NCBI GenBank assembly: GCA_003509065.1
Contig: DODG01000127.1
Location: 1-5,659, forward strand
DNA from: Acidobacteriota bacterium
GTDB lineage: Bacteria; Acidobacteriota; Vicinamibacteria; Vicinamibacterales; UBA823
Direction: 5' to 3'
Length of the DNA: 5,659 bases
The notes under the pieces are model-generated. The model did not search any database. It saw only the letters and a program-made list of their open reading frames with translations, and was not told the DNA's origin. Of this stretch, positions 1 to 5,659 are shown piece by piece. Made by a program: the position numbers and the translations under genes. Within the stretch, counting starts at the first letter, position 1. Each line of letters opens with the position of its first letter.

Positions 1-23
1 AGCCAGGCATCATTCGTCGCCAT
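1..23 (-). CDS. Possible 5' end of a divergent gene (off-window)
   Basis: On the minus strand an ATG (bases 23-21) opens a frame reading M-A-T-N-D-A-W to the window edge without a stop. An AGGA motif (bases 36-33) lies 9 bases upstream of it, good ribosome-binding-site spacing. Only seven codons are visible, so the product is unknown. Divergent genes beside catabolic operons are often regulators, and the palindrome at 34-49 would overlap this binding site, which would fit autoregulation. That is inference from position only; chance occurrence is quite possible. Confidence 0.25.
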
Positions 24-33
24 TCTTGCAATT

Positions 34-49
34 CCTATTAATTGATAGG
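34..49. promoter_or_regulatory. 16-bp near-perfect palindrome, candidate operator
   Basis: CCTATTAATTGATAGG is symmetric at every position except one T/G pair (39/44). It sits about 90 bases upstream of the hydroxylase start and overlaps the putative ribosome binding site of the possible divergent gene. Its size and symmetry suit a dimeric repressor of the TetR or GntR kind, but no binding protein is encoded in the window. The operator role is inferred from symmetry and position. Confidence 0.35.
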
Positions 50-95
50 TTACTGAGCCCAGTGTTGCTGGAAACAACAATTACGGAAATACGCC

Positions 96-101
96 TATAC
101 T
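96..101 (+). promoter_or_regulatory. Possible -10 element of the operon promoter
   Basis: TATACT matches the sigma-70 -10 consensus at five of six bases and lies 38 bases before the hydroxylase ATG. No convincing -35 hexamer is found 16-18 bases upstream, so this would have to be a weak or activator-dependent promoter, or a chance match in an AT-rich leader. Confidence 0.2.
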
Positions 102-123
102 TTTCATTATCTCAGTGACAATT

Positions 124-129
124 GAAAGG
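124..129 (+). promoter_or_regulatory. Ribosome binding site deciding the hydroxylase start
   Basis: GAAAGG lies 10 bases before ATG 140. The same frame is open from a TTG at 122, but that TTG overlaps this motif and has no Shine-Dalgarno site of its own, so ATG 140 is the better start. The match is moderate, not strong. Confidence 0.45.
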
Positions 130-139
130 CCTATCGGTC

Positions 140-1639
140 ATGACTCGCTCCAGCGCCGCATATCTAAAATCACTCAACGACAATCGGTCTGTCTTTCTCA
201 ATGGAAAGGCCATAGAAAACGTCACGACTCATCCTGCCTATCAGCAGGCCGCGAAGTCAATCGCCAACCTTTATGATTTTCAGGGAGCTCCTGAGAATCT
301 CGAGCGCATGACCTATCAATCTCCTAAGACAGGAAACCGTGTTGGGAGAATGTGGCAACTTCCCACAAATTATGAAGAGTTGGTCAATCGACGCGAAGCG
401 TTAACTACGTGGGCAGAAACACATTATGGATTTATGGGTCGATCGCCCGATCACGTTGCCTCAACCCTGGCTGGATTTTACATGGGCAGCCACGTATACG
501 CGCAGCACGGCTCTGAACGAGTGGCAGCGGTTGAGCAATATTATGAATACGCTCGCGATAACGACTTGTACATTTCCTATGTGATTATCGACCCTCAAGG
601 GGATCGGTCAAAGTCACGCTCGGAAAATGGTAACGCAGATCTCACTGTATCTATCTGCGATGAGGATAGCGAAGGTATCACAATCAAAGGCGCTAAAATG
701 CTCGGCACTGGCGCAGTCCTTTCAGATGAAGTGCTTGTCTCGACGTTAAGGCCCATGAACAAGGGAGAAGAAAAATGGGCATTTACTGCTGTATTACCAA
801 TAAACGTTAAAGGTCTAAAACTGCTATCCAGACGCTCATACGAAGAATCAACCACCTCTCTTTTTGATTACCCATTGTCAAAACGGTTCGACGAAAACGA
901 TGCTTTACTCTATTTTGATGAGGTCAAAGTACCTTGGCATCGGGTATTTGTGAACGGAAACATAGATACTCAGTTCGCCCAGTGGCACAACACACCAGCA
1001 CATTCTTATCAGAACTATCAAGCGGAGATTCGTTTAACCGTCAAGCTGCGTTTTCTTGTTGGTCTAGCGAAACGCATTGCAGAAATGACCGGCGCGATAA
1101 AGTTTCCTCAAGTAGTCGAAAAACTGGGGTACGTTTCCTCACAACTCCAGGTAATAGAGGCTTTTGTATACGCGATGGAAACTAAGGGATGGAATTTTGG
1201 TGCTTACTACCTTCCGAATAAGGAATTACTTTATGCATCACAAGTACAGTCCCAACGTTTATACCCAAAAGTCATTGACACTGTGCGAGATCTCGCTGGC
1301 GGAGGAATGATTATGCTGCCGTCGAGTATTGAAGACTTCCATGATTCGGAGGTAGCCGAACTAATCGGAAAAACACAATATTCTCCTGCCGCCAGTTCAG
1401 AAGAACGTGTCAAATTTTTCAAACTGGCGTGGGACGCTATTGGCTCTGAATTTGGCTCAAGGCATACACAATATGAAATGTTTTATTCCGGCCCACGCGT
1501 TGTCACAACGGGCATGGCGTTTCGCACTTTTCAATGGGAAAGAACTACTGATTTGGTGGACGATTGCCTGAGGAGTTATGAATCACCCTCATCAACAAGC
1601 TTAACAAGCGTAGTTCCACCAACTAGAGGAATAAATTAA
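140..1639 (+). CDS. HpaB-family flavin-dependent aromatic monooxygenase
   Basis: This is a 499-residue relative of the oxygenase component of 4-hydroxyphenylacetate 3-monooxygenase (E. coli HpaB is about 520 residues). These cytosolic enzymes use reduced flavin from a separate reductase to hydroxylate phenols and related rings. Family landmarks visible in order are YLKSL near residue 8, the THP motif near 30, MGRSPD (99-104), GAKML (184-188), DYPLSKRFDEND (243-254) with a conserved PW(H) after it, LPSS (393-396) and WDAIGSEFGSRH (431-442). It lacks the cysteine cluster of the related 4-hydroxybutyryl-CoA dehydratase (only two Cys in all), so hydroxylation is the better reading. R101 matches the substrate-pocket Arg of HpaB, but the pocket Tyr and His appear exchanged (H105, Y147), arguing against 4-hydroxyphenylacetate as substrate. 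It is the first gene of the cluster and overlaps the next by 1 bp. The family call is firm; the substrate is unknown. Confidence 0.9.
   Translation: MTRSSAAYLKSLNDNRSVFLNGKAIENVTTHPAYQQAAKSIANLYDFQGAPENLERMTYQSPKTGNRVGRMWQLPTNYEELVNRREALTTWAETHYGFMGRSPDHVASTLAGFYMGSHVYAQHGSERVAAVEQYYEYARDNDLYISYVIIDPQGDRSKSRSENGNADLTVSICDEDSEGITIKGAKMLGTGAVLSDEVLVSTLRPMNKGEEKWAFTAVLPINVKGLKLLSRRSYEESTTSLFDYPLSKRFDENDALLYFDEVKVPWHRVFVNGNIDTQFAQWHNTPAHSYQNYQAEIRLTVKLRFLVGLAKRIAEMTGAIKFPQVVEKLGYVSSQLQVIEAFVYAMETKGWNFGAYYLPNKELLYASQVQSQRLYPKVIDTVRDLAGGGMIMLPSSIEDFHDSEVAELIGKTQYSPAASSEERVKFFKLAWDAIGSEFGSRHTQYEMFYSGPRVVTTGMAFRTFQWERTTDLVDDCLRSYESPSSTSLTSVVPPTRGIN
1625..1630 (+). promoter_or_regulatory. Ribosome binding site of the AspA-type hydrolase
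   Basis: AGAGGA lies 8 bases before ATG 1639, inside the last codons of the hydroxylase. It is the strongest Shine-Dalgarno match in the window and fixes the start at the TAATG stop/start overlap, which implies coupled translation. Confidence 0.6.
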
Positions 1640-2637
1640 TGACCCCAAACCTCTCGATAGCCGGTATTAATCTCGAGCCTGGGACGCGACGACGCCATCG
1701 TATGAGTCTGGTCGAGTTAGCAGACGGAACTGAAGTTTCAATCCCACTTGATATTATTCACGGCGGTCAACCAGGGCCGGTGCTTTATCTGGGTGCTGCC
1801 ATCCATGGTGACGAAGTAAATGGCGTGGGAATATTATTTCGTGCACTTGAAGACATCAATCCAATTGAGCTTTGCGGCAGCGTAGTTGCAGTACCAGTCC
1901 AACACCCACTGTCTTTTCAAGCAGATCATCGTTTGCCCATCTCCCAATTCATCAAGTCTCCACTAGATCAGGCGCCAGCCGACGCCTGGACAGTCTTCCC
2001 TGGCACTAAAAACGGCAATCTGGCCCAAATCCTAGCGGCGACCCTGTTTGAGCTCATTGTCCAATGTGATTTTGCTATCGACATTCATACGCCAACAAGA
2101 GGTGGCCGCTACGTACCAATCGCGATACTTCCGTCAGCTAATTTAGGCGACATACAACAACGAGTCGTTGATATGGCACATGCATTTGGATCCGGTTGGA
2201 TAATGAACGGCCACACCGGAATTTATGTGGCCGACGGAATCTTGTGTGTCGAAGCGACACGTGCCGGCATTCCATGCTTTACATTTGAGACCGGTGAAGG
2301 CGGTCGTCTTGAAGAACCGTTGATTAATCAAGGTGCTGGTTACGTTCAAAATGTCATGCGATGGCTAAACATGATTGATGGTGAACTGGTTCCTCCGCAA
2401 ACTTCTTATCTGATGTCTGACTTTCTCGGCCTTCGCGCAGAACGCGGCGGACTTTTATTGCCCCACGCTGAACTGGGCGAACTAATTAATACTGGTGACA
2501 AACTCTGCTCGATTGTAAATATTTATGGAGATGAAATAGAAATCATTACCGCCCCTACTGATGGTGTATTTGTTCGCGCCACCACGCTCTCAACGGTCTC
2601 ACGAGGTGAGCGTGTCGCAACACTGGGACTGTTGTGA
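1639..2637 (+). CDS. Succinylglutamate desuccinylase/aspartoacylase-family zinc hydrolase
   Basis: This is a 332-residue protein of the AstE/AspA branch of the M14-like zinc carboxypeptidase fold. The family hydrolyses the amide bond of N-acyl amino acids in the cytosol; members include AstE, aspartoacylase and the ectoine-pathway deacetylase DoeB. The zinc site is clear: H56 and E59 in HGDEVNG, and H150 in DIHTPTRGG. FETGEGG (216-222) supplies the glutamate usually acting as general base. The C-terminal 80 residues (LRAERGGLL, then TGDKL and APTDGVFVR) form the beta-rich domain typical of DoeB-like members. ATG 1639 has a good ribosome binding site and overlaps the hydroxylase stop; the end overlaps the M20 gene by 4 bp. 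The acyl group and amine are not predictable. An ectoine role is unlikely because no M24 ectoine hydrolase gene accompanies it here. Confidence 0.85.
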   Translation: MTPNLSIAGINLEPGTRRRHRMSLVELADGTEVSIPLDIIHGGQPGPVLYLGAAIHGDEVNGVGILFRALEDINPIELCGSVVAVPVQHPLSFQADHRLPISQFIKSPLDQAPADAWTVFPGTKNGNLAQILAATLFELIVQCDFAIDIHTPTRGGRYVPIAILPSANLGDIQQRVVDMAHAFGSGWIMNGHTGIYVADGILCVEATRAGIPCFTFETGEGGRLEEPLINQGAGYVQNVMRWLNMIDGELVPPQTSYLMSDFLGLRAERGGLLLPHAELGELINTGDKLCSIVNIYGDEIEIITAPTDGVFVRATTLSTVSRGERVATLGLL

Positions 2638-3887
2638 ATACCCCAAGCGACCGTAATCGATTGATCGATCGTATCTCAGATAGTCGTGACCACGTCATCA
2701 ATCTGTGCAGAGAATTGATTCGCATTGACAGTCAGAATCCGCCGAGCGACACCTCCAAACTAGTTACCAAGATTGAGTCGATCATCGGTACGTCGCCCCA
2801 CATAGAACACAGACGAGTCAGTCCAAAACCACCGATCACCAACCTAGTGGCGAAAGTGGCTGGTAACGCCGGCGGGCGCCGACTCGTTTTCAACGGCCAT
2901 CTGGATACCTTTCCTATTGGAAACAAAAGCAATTGGTCAGTTGGGCCGCTAAGTGGGGATATTAAAGACGGTAAAATTTTTGGTCGCGGCGCCTGTGATA
3001 TGAAGGCCGGAGTTGCGGGATCGGTGATGGCTTTTCTTTTACTCGCTGAATTTCGAGACAGCTGGTCGGGCGAAGCCGTCCTGACGTTAGTCGGAGACGA
3101 AGAAACTGGTGGCGCTTGGGGGACAAAATATCTGCTGGAACATGTGGAAGAAGCTTCTGGAGACGCCCTTATTAACGGCGACACGGGTTCGCCAGAGATC
3201 GTCAGATTCGGTGAGAAAGGGCTCATCTGGCTCAGCCTGGAGACAACGGGTAAAGCGGGGCATGGTGCACATGTTCACCTCGGACGAAATGCGATTCGGA
3301 CCCTTCTGGAAGGTTTAGAACCCGTATTAGGGCTCCAAGGACTGAAACCGTCTGTGCCTGACGATATTACCCGGGCAGTGCGTGAGGCTGATCAGGTCTA
3401 CAAGGCCATCGGCATCGAAGGCGAGGGGGATACAGTCCTACGAGTAACAACCAATCTTGGACAAATCAGCGGCGGAATCAATATCAATACCATTCCAGAT
3501 AGCAGCAACGCGCTGGTCGATATCCGTATCCCACCGGGAATCACAACAGACGAAATATCAGACTTAATAAAACCACGACTCGATCAACTAAACGATCTTC
3601 AATGGAGCATTCTTACCTCTTGCGAGGCCAACTGGACCGACCCAGAGAGTGAGATCATCACCTTAACTCGAGAAAATGCGAAAGCTGCCCTTGGCAGAAA
3701 AGTCGCCACAAGCCTCCGACCGGGATTTTCAGATGCGCGGTTTTATCGTGAAAAAAATATACCATCCGTGGTTTATGGGGTGACACCACATAATATGGGC
3801 GCTGCTGACGAATTTGCGACAATCGACGACATTCAAACGGTATTTTCTGTACATTCCTTGACGGCATTTGATTTCCTTTCCGCATAA
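2634..3887 (+). CDS. M20-family (ArgE/DapE-type) metallohydrolase
   Basis: This 417-residue protein has the length and motif order of the M20 amidohydrolases (acetylornithine deacetylase, succinyl-diaminopimelate desuccinylase, carboxypeptidase G2), which use two zinc ions to cut N-acyl or peptide bonds. Visible sites are H89 with D91 in GHLDT, the bridging D122 in GRGACDMKAG, E156/E157 in GDEETGG, and D183 in NGDTGSP where many relatives have Glu. The dimerisation domain follows, with GKAGHGAHVHLGRNAI (206-221). The last zinc-ligand region reads PHNMGAADEF (385-394), in which the usual His-x-x-(D/N)-E spacing is absent and H386 is the only nearby His. The GTG start lies in the GTGA overlap with the preceding stop, with no strong ribosome binding site, so re-initiation is likely. 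No signal peptide is seen, so it is cytosolic. Databases may label it ArgE or DapE, but the context is catabolic, not arginine or lysine synthesis. Confidence 0.88.
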   Translation: MNTPSDRNRLIDRISDSRDHVINLCRELIRIDSQNPPSDTSKLVTKIESIIGTSPHIEHRRVSPKPPITNLVAKVAGNAGGRRLVFNGHLDTFPIGNKSNWSVGPLSGDIKDGKIFGRGACDMKAGVAGSVMAFLLLAEFRDSWSGEAVLTLVGDEETGGAWGTKYLLEHVEEASGDALINGDTGSPEIVRFGEKGLIWLSLETTGKAGHGAHVHLGRNAIRTLLEGLEPVLGLQGLKPSVPDDITRAVREADQVYKAIGIEGEGDTVLRVTTNLGQISGGININTIPDSSNALVDIRIPPGITTDEISDLIKPRLDQLNDLQWSILTSCEANWTDPESEIITLTRENAKAALGRKVATSLRPGFSDARFYREKNIPSVVYGVTPHNMGAADEFATIDDIQTVFSVHSLTAFDFLSA

Positions 3888-4022
3888 TGCTCGAACCTTC
3901 ACAGAGGTTGAGGGGGATCGCCACAAAACTCTCGAATCATGGTTTCTTACCGATCTGGTTCTCTCCCTACCATCACAATACAACCAATACTTTTCCCCGT
4001 TACCTGAGAAACACTAATCCCT
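3888..4022 (+). other. 135-bp gap between genes 3 and 4
   Basis: This is the only sizeable gap among the four complete genes. It holds a weak 5-bp hairpin (AACCT 3894-3898 with AGGTT 3905-3909) without a T-run, so no terminator is evident, and two CAATAC copies nine bases apart (3976, 3985). No convincing -35/-10 pair is seen. A 50-codon frame starts at ATG 3887, overlapping the M20 stop as TAATG, and ends at 4039 inside the next gene. It has no ribosome binding site and no recognisable product, so it is not called as a gene. Confidence 0.4.
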
Positions 4023-4778
4023 GTGATAACAAGACATAAAGACATTCTCGCTTGGCGGCGCAAGATCGGTGTCGTGGTTCCTGCCACCAATACCATCGTA
4101 GAACCCGAGTTTCACCAAATGGCACCTGCGGGCATCACTAACCATACCAGCCGCTTTGAACTCAGTAATATGGCGCTAAACAGTGACGCCGACTTCCTTC
4201 GTCTGGTCGAGGAGATAAAGGAAAATCTCGATGGAGCGATGGATGGACTGGTTCCCGCTGCACCAGACCACATCATCATTGGCATCTCGGCTGAGTCGTT
4301 TTGGGACGGGGCAGACGGCGCTGCGGCAATAAAAGAGAGACTGAGTCAACGCGCCGGAGTACCTGTCACCCTCGGATCGGACGCTGCCCGACTCGCCATC
4401 GAGGCTGTCAAGGCCCAACGCATCGCTGTGCTAACGCCTTACTGGCCCATTGCTGATGAGCGTGTGTCTCAGTATTTCGGCCAGTGTGGATTCGATGTTC
4501 GACGGCTAATCGGCCTCAAAGCAACGAGCCCAATCAATATCGCTGAGCAGCATGCCACCACCCTGGAGCAGGCCTTGCAACGTCTTGATGGCGACGATGT
4601 CGATGCAATCGTGCAAGTCGGGACGAATCTTGGAATGGCCAAGATCGCTGCGGTTGCTGAAAAATCAATGGGCAAACCGGTCATTGCCATTAATACCGCG
4701 CTGTACTGGCACGCATTGAGGTCAATGGGAATTGACGACTCGATTTCCAACTTTGGTCGATTGTTAGAGCAGCATTAA
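4023..4778 (+). CDS. Maleate isomerase/arylmalonate decarboxylase-fold protein (Asp/Glu racemase superfamily)
   Basis: This 251-residue protein has the length and two-lobed layout of maleate cis-trans isomerase and arylmalonate decarboxylase. Shared marks are IGVVVPATNTIVEPE (15-29) with N23, TPYWP (138-142) with the conserved Y140, GKPVIAINTALYWHALR (217-233), and a C-terminal FGRLL as in arylmalonate decarboxylase. The catalytic cysteines are missing. The first-Cys position falls in GISAESFWDG (87-96) and the second in IVQVGTNLG (196-204); the only Cys, C155, lies elsewhere. It is therefore probably not a classical isomerase or racemase, and a maleate-to-fumarate step cannot be assumed. The GTG start is the first standard start after an in-frame stop at 4005-4007 and has only a weak purine-rich site (GAGAA, 4006-4010). 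The gene follows the M20 gene in the same direction and probably belongs to the same transcript. The fold assignment is confident; the reaction is open. Confidence 0.8.
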   Translation: MITRHKDILAWRRKIGVVVPATNTIVEPEFHQMAPAGITNHTSRFELSNMALNSDADFLRLVEEIKENLDGAMDGLVPAAPDHIIIGISAESFWDGADGAAAIKERLSQRAGVPVTLGSDAARLAIEAVKAQRIAVLTPYWPIADERVSQYFGQCGFDVRRLIGLKATSPINIAEQHATTLEQALQRLDGDDVDAIVQVGTNLGMAKIAAVAEKSMGKPVIAINTALYWHALRSMGIDDSISNFGRLLEQH

Positions 4779-4821
4779 ATACCCGCGACTTTTCCAACCC
4801 GGTCCGTCGACAATGCTTTCC

Positions 4822-4860
4822 GAATGGATGATCGATCTGATCTTCGAATTCTATCCATTC
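4822..4860. repeat. 8-bp inverted repeat at the transporter 5' end
   Basis: GAATGGAT (4822-4829) and ATCCATTC (4853-4860) are exact reverse complements separated by 23 bases; one further G-T pair could extend the stem. The loop contains three GATC sites (4830, 4834, 4839) and the palindrome TTCGAA (4843-4848). There is no T-run after it, so it does not resemble an intrinsic terminator. It could be an operator or an mRNA structure controlling the transporter, or chance. Confidence 0.45.
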
Positions 4861-5659
4861 TGACCTGGTCAATCACATCAATTCTCCCAGACCTTCGCTA
4901 ACCCTCTTTGCTTCGCTGTTTACTGTGGCCGTGTTGCCCAGATCGCTGCTGGTATCAGTGATACCTGTCGAAGCATTGACCCTGATGAGTAATGTTCAAG
5001 CAGTGAGCCTGCTCTATTTCATATCTGGAATCGCCTCTGTCCTATTTAGCTTGCTTATCCCGATACTCGCATCGCGTTTTCGCGCACGCGGCCTGTTGAT
5101 TCTGGGCGGAATAACCACCGTTGCCACCGCGGTTCTATTAAATAGTCACCAGATTTATCTATTCGTCGTTGGAATGATTTTCTATACCGCTAGCGCAAAC
5201 ATGGTCGAAATTGCACTCACTTTATTCATCATGCAGGTCGTGCCACGGCGAGAGATTCAACGGTTTGAGCCGATGCGCGTATTCTTTATGGTGATAGGAT
5301 TCCTGATTGGGCCTTGGCTAGGCGTCGTGCTTCGTGAACAAGTATCAGTATCCGCTCCGTATTTCCTCTCCGGAATCTTTGCCGTTTTTACCATTGCTTT
5401 CATGTTTATGCTTCGGTTACACCGCCTTCACCAAGACAAGTCTCAACCCATTCCGGCCAACCCCGTTAGGTACGTTCAGCGGTTTTCGGCTCAACCTAGG
5501 CTACGACTTGCCTGGGCCCTGGCCGTCGGCCGGGCAGGCTGGTGGAGCATGTTCTTTATCTATGCACCGCTCTACGCGGTGACATCGGGCTTGGGTGAAA
5601 TAATCGGTGGGGCTATCGTATCCGCTGGTGTCGCAATGGTACTTACCGTTCATTTCTGG
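4841..5659 (+). CDS. MFS transporter, 3' end off-window, 5' end unresolved
   Basis: The frame is open from 4841 (after TGA 4838-4840) to the window edge: 273 codons with about eight hydrophobic segments, near 20-45, 54-78, 84-100, 105-134, 145-165, 172-192, 221-247 and 252-272, counting codon 4841 as residue 1. A longer polar loop (193-220) after the sixth matches the central cytoplasmic loop of a 12-helix major facilitator. Basic residues ASRFRARG (77-84) between helices 2 and 3 fit the MFS signature loop. No ATG, GTG or TTG occurs before GTG 4925, which would cut into helix 1; the next options are TTG 4934 and ATG 4985. The given start is therefore the limit of the open frame, not a proposed start codon. 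An ATG at 4824 in another frame would join by a one-base shift. It sits 62 bases after the preceding gene and probably moves the pathway substrate or a product across the inner membrane; direction and substrate are unknown. Confidence 0.75.

Noticed and set aside
63..79. Hairpin TGTTG/CAACA in the leader
   Set aside because: A 5-bp stem with a 7-base loop and no T-run is too weak to call as a terminator or attenuator.
122..139. TTG 122 as the hydroxylase start
   Set aside because: The TTG overlaps the GAAAGG motif serving ATG 140 and has no ribosome binding site of its own; the six extra residues show no family similarity.
595..855. 86-codon minus-strand frame within the hydroxylase
   Set aside because: It is antisense to well-conserved HpaB coding sequence, with no ribosome binding site or recognisable product.
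140..1639. 4-hydroxybutyryl-CoA dehydratase as an alternative call for the HpaB relative
   Set aside because: The dehydratase needs cysteine ligands for an iron-sulfur cluster; this protein has only two cysteines, neither at those positions.
2732..3226. 164-codon open frame on the minus strand
   Set aside because: It lies wholly inside the M20 gene, whose plus-strand frame has the full set of catalytic motifs; the minus-strand translation shows no recognisable domain.
3894..3909. Possible terminator after the M20 gene
   Set aside because: The stem is only 5 bp and no run of T follows, so it would not be expected to stop transcription.
1639..4778. Ectoine utilisation cluster
   Set aside because: An AspA-type deacetylase and a racemase-fold protein also occur in ectoine clusters, but the M24 ectoine hydrolase is absent and the hydroxylase and M20 enzyme do not fit that pathway.
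5334..5582. 82-codon plus-strand frame with an ATG start
   Set aside because: It is out of frame with the continuous membrane-protein frame of the transporter, which covers the same bases, and shows no domain of its own.
1..5659. tRNA, rRNA, CRISPR arrays, insertion sequences
   Set aside because: No clover-leaf-like sequence, spaced repeats, transposase frame or flanking terminal inverted repeats were seen by eye on either strand.

Overview
The window looks like one catabolic gene cluster from a Gram-negative bacterium, most likely a member of the Pseudomonadota. That placement rests on tight polycistronic packing, Shine-Dalgarno-like sites, GTG and ATG starts, and general protein character. 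The sequence does not support a genus. All clear genes lie on the plus strand.

Layout: bases 1-139 are a non-coding leader. It holds a near-perfect 16-bp palindrome (34-49) and, on the minus strand, a possible start codon with a ribosome binding site for a divergent gene that leaves the window at base 1. Four complete genes follow: (1) an HpaB-type flavin-dependent aromatic hydroxylase (140-1639); (2) an aspartoacylase/succinylglutamate desuccinylase-type zinc hydrolase (1639-2637); (3) an M20 (ArgE/DapE-type) metallohydrolase (2634-3887); (4) after a 135-bp gap, a maleate isomerase/arylmalonate decarboxylase-fold protein (4023-4778). A fifth gene, a major facilitator superfamily transporter, runs off the right edge. 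Genes 1-2 overlap by 1 bp and genes 2-3 by 4 bp, so the first three are probably translated as a coupled unit. The 5' end of the transporter has no conventional start codon covering its first membrane helix, and an 8-bp inverted repeat lies there.

Inferred joint role: uptake or export of a small molecule (MFS), ring hydroxylation (HpaB family, needing reduced flavin from a reductase not encoded here), hydrolysis of one or two amide bonds (AspA-type and M20-type enzymes), and handling of a small dicarboxylate-like product (Asp/Glu racemase superfamily). This would suit breakdown of an N-acylated or N-heterocyclic aromatic compound, but the substrate cannot be read from the sequence. Two proteins depart from their best-known relatives at key positions. 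The hydroxylase appears to have the substrate-pocket Tyr and His exchanged. The isomerase-fold protein lacks both cysteines that define maleate isomerases and racemases. Together these make the cluster a reasonable candidate for an uncharacterised pathway.
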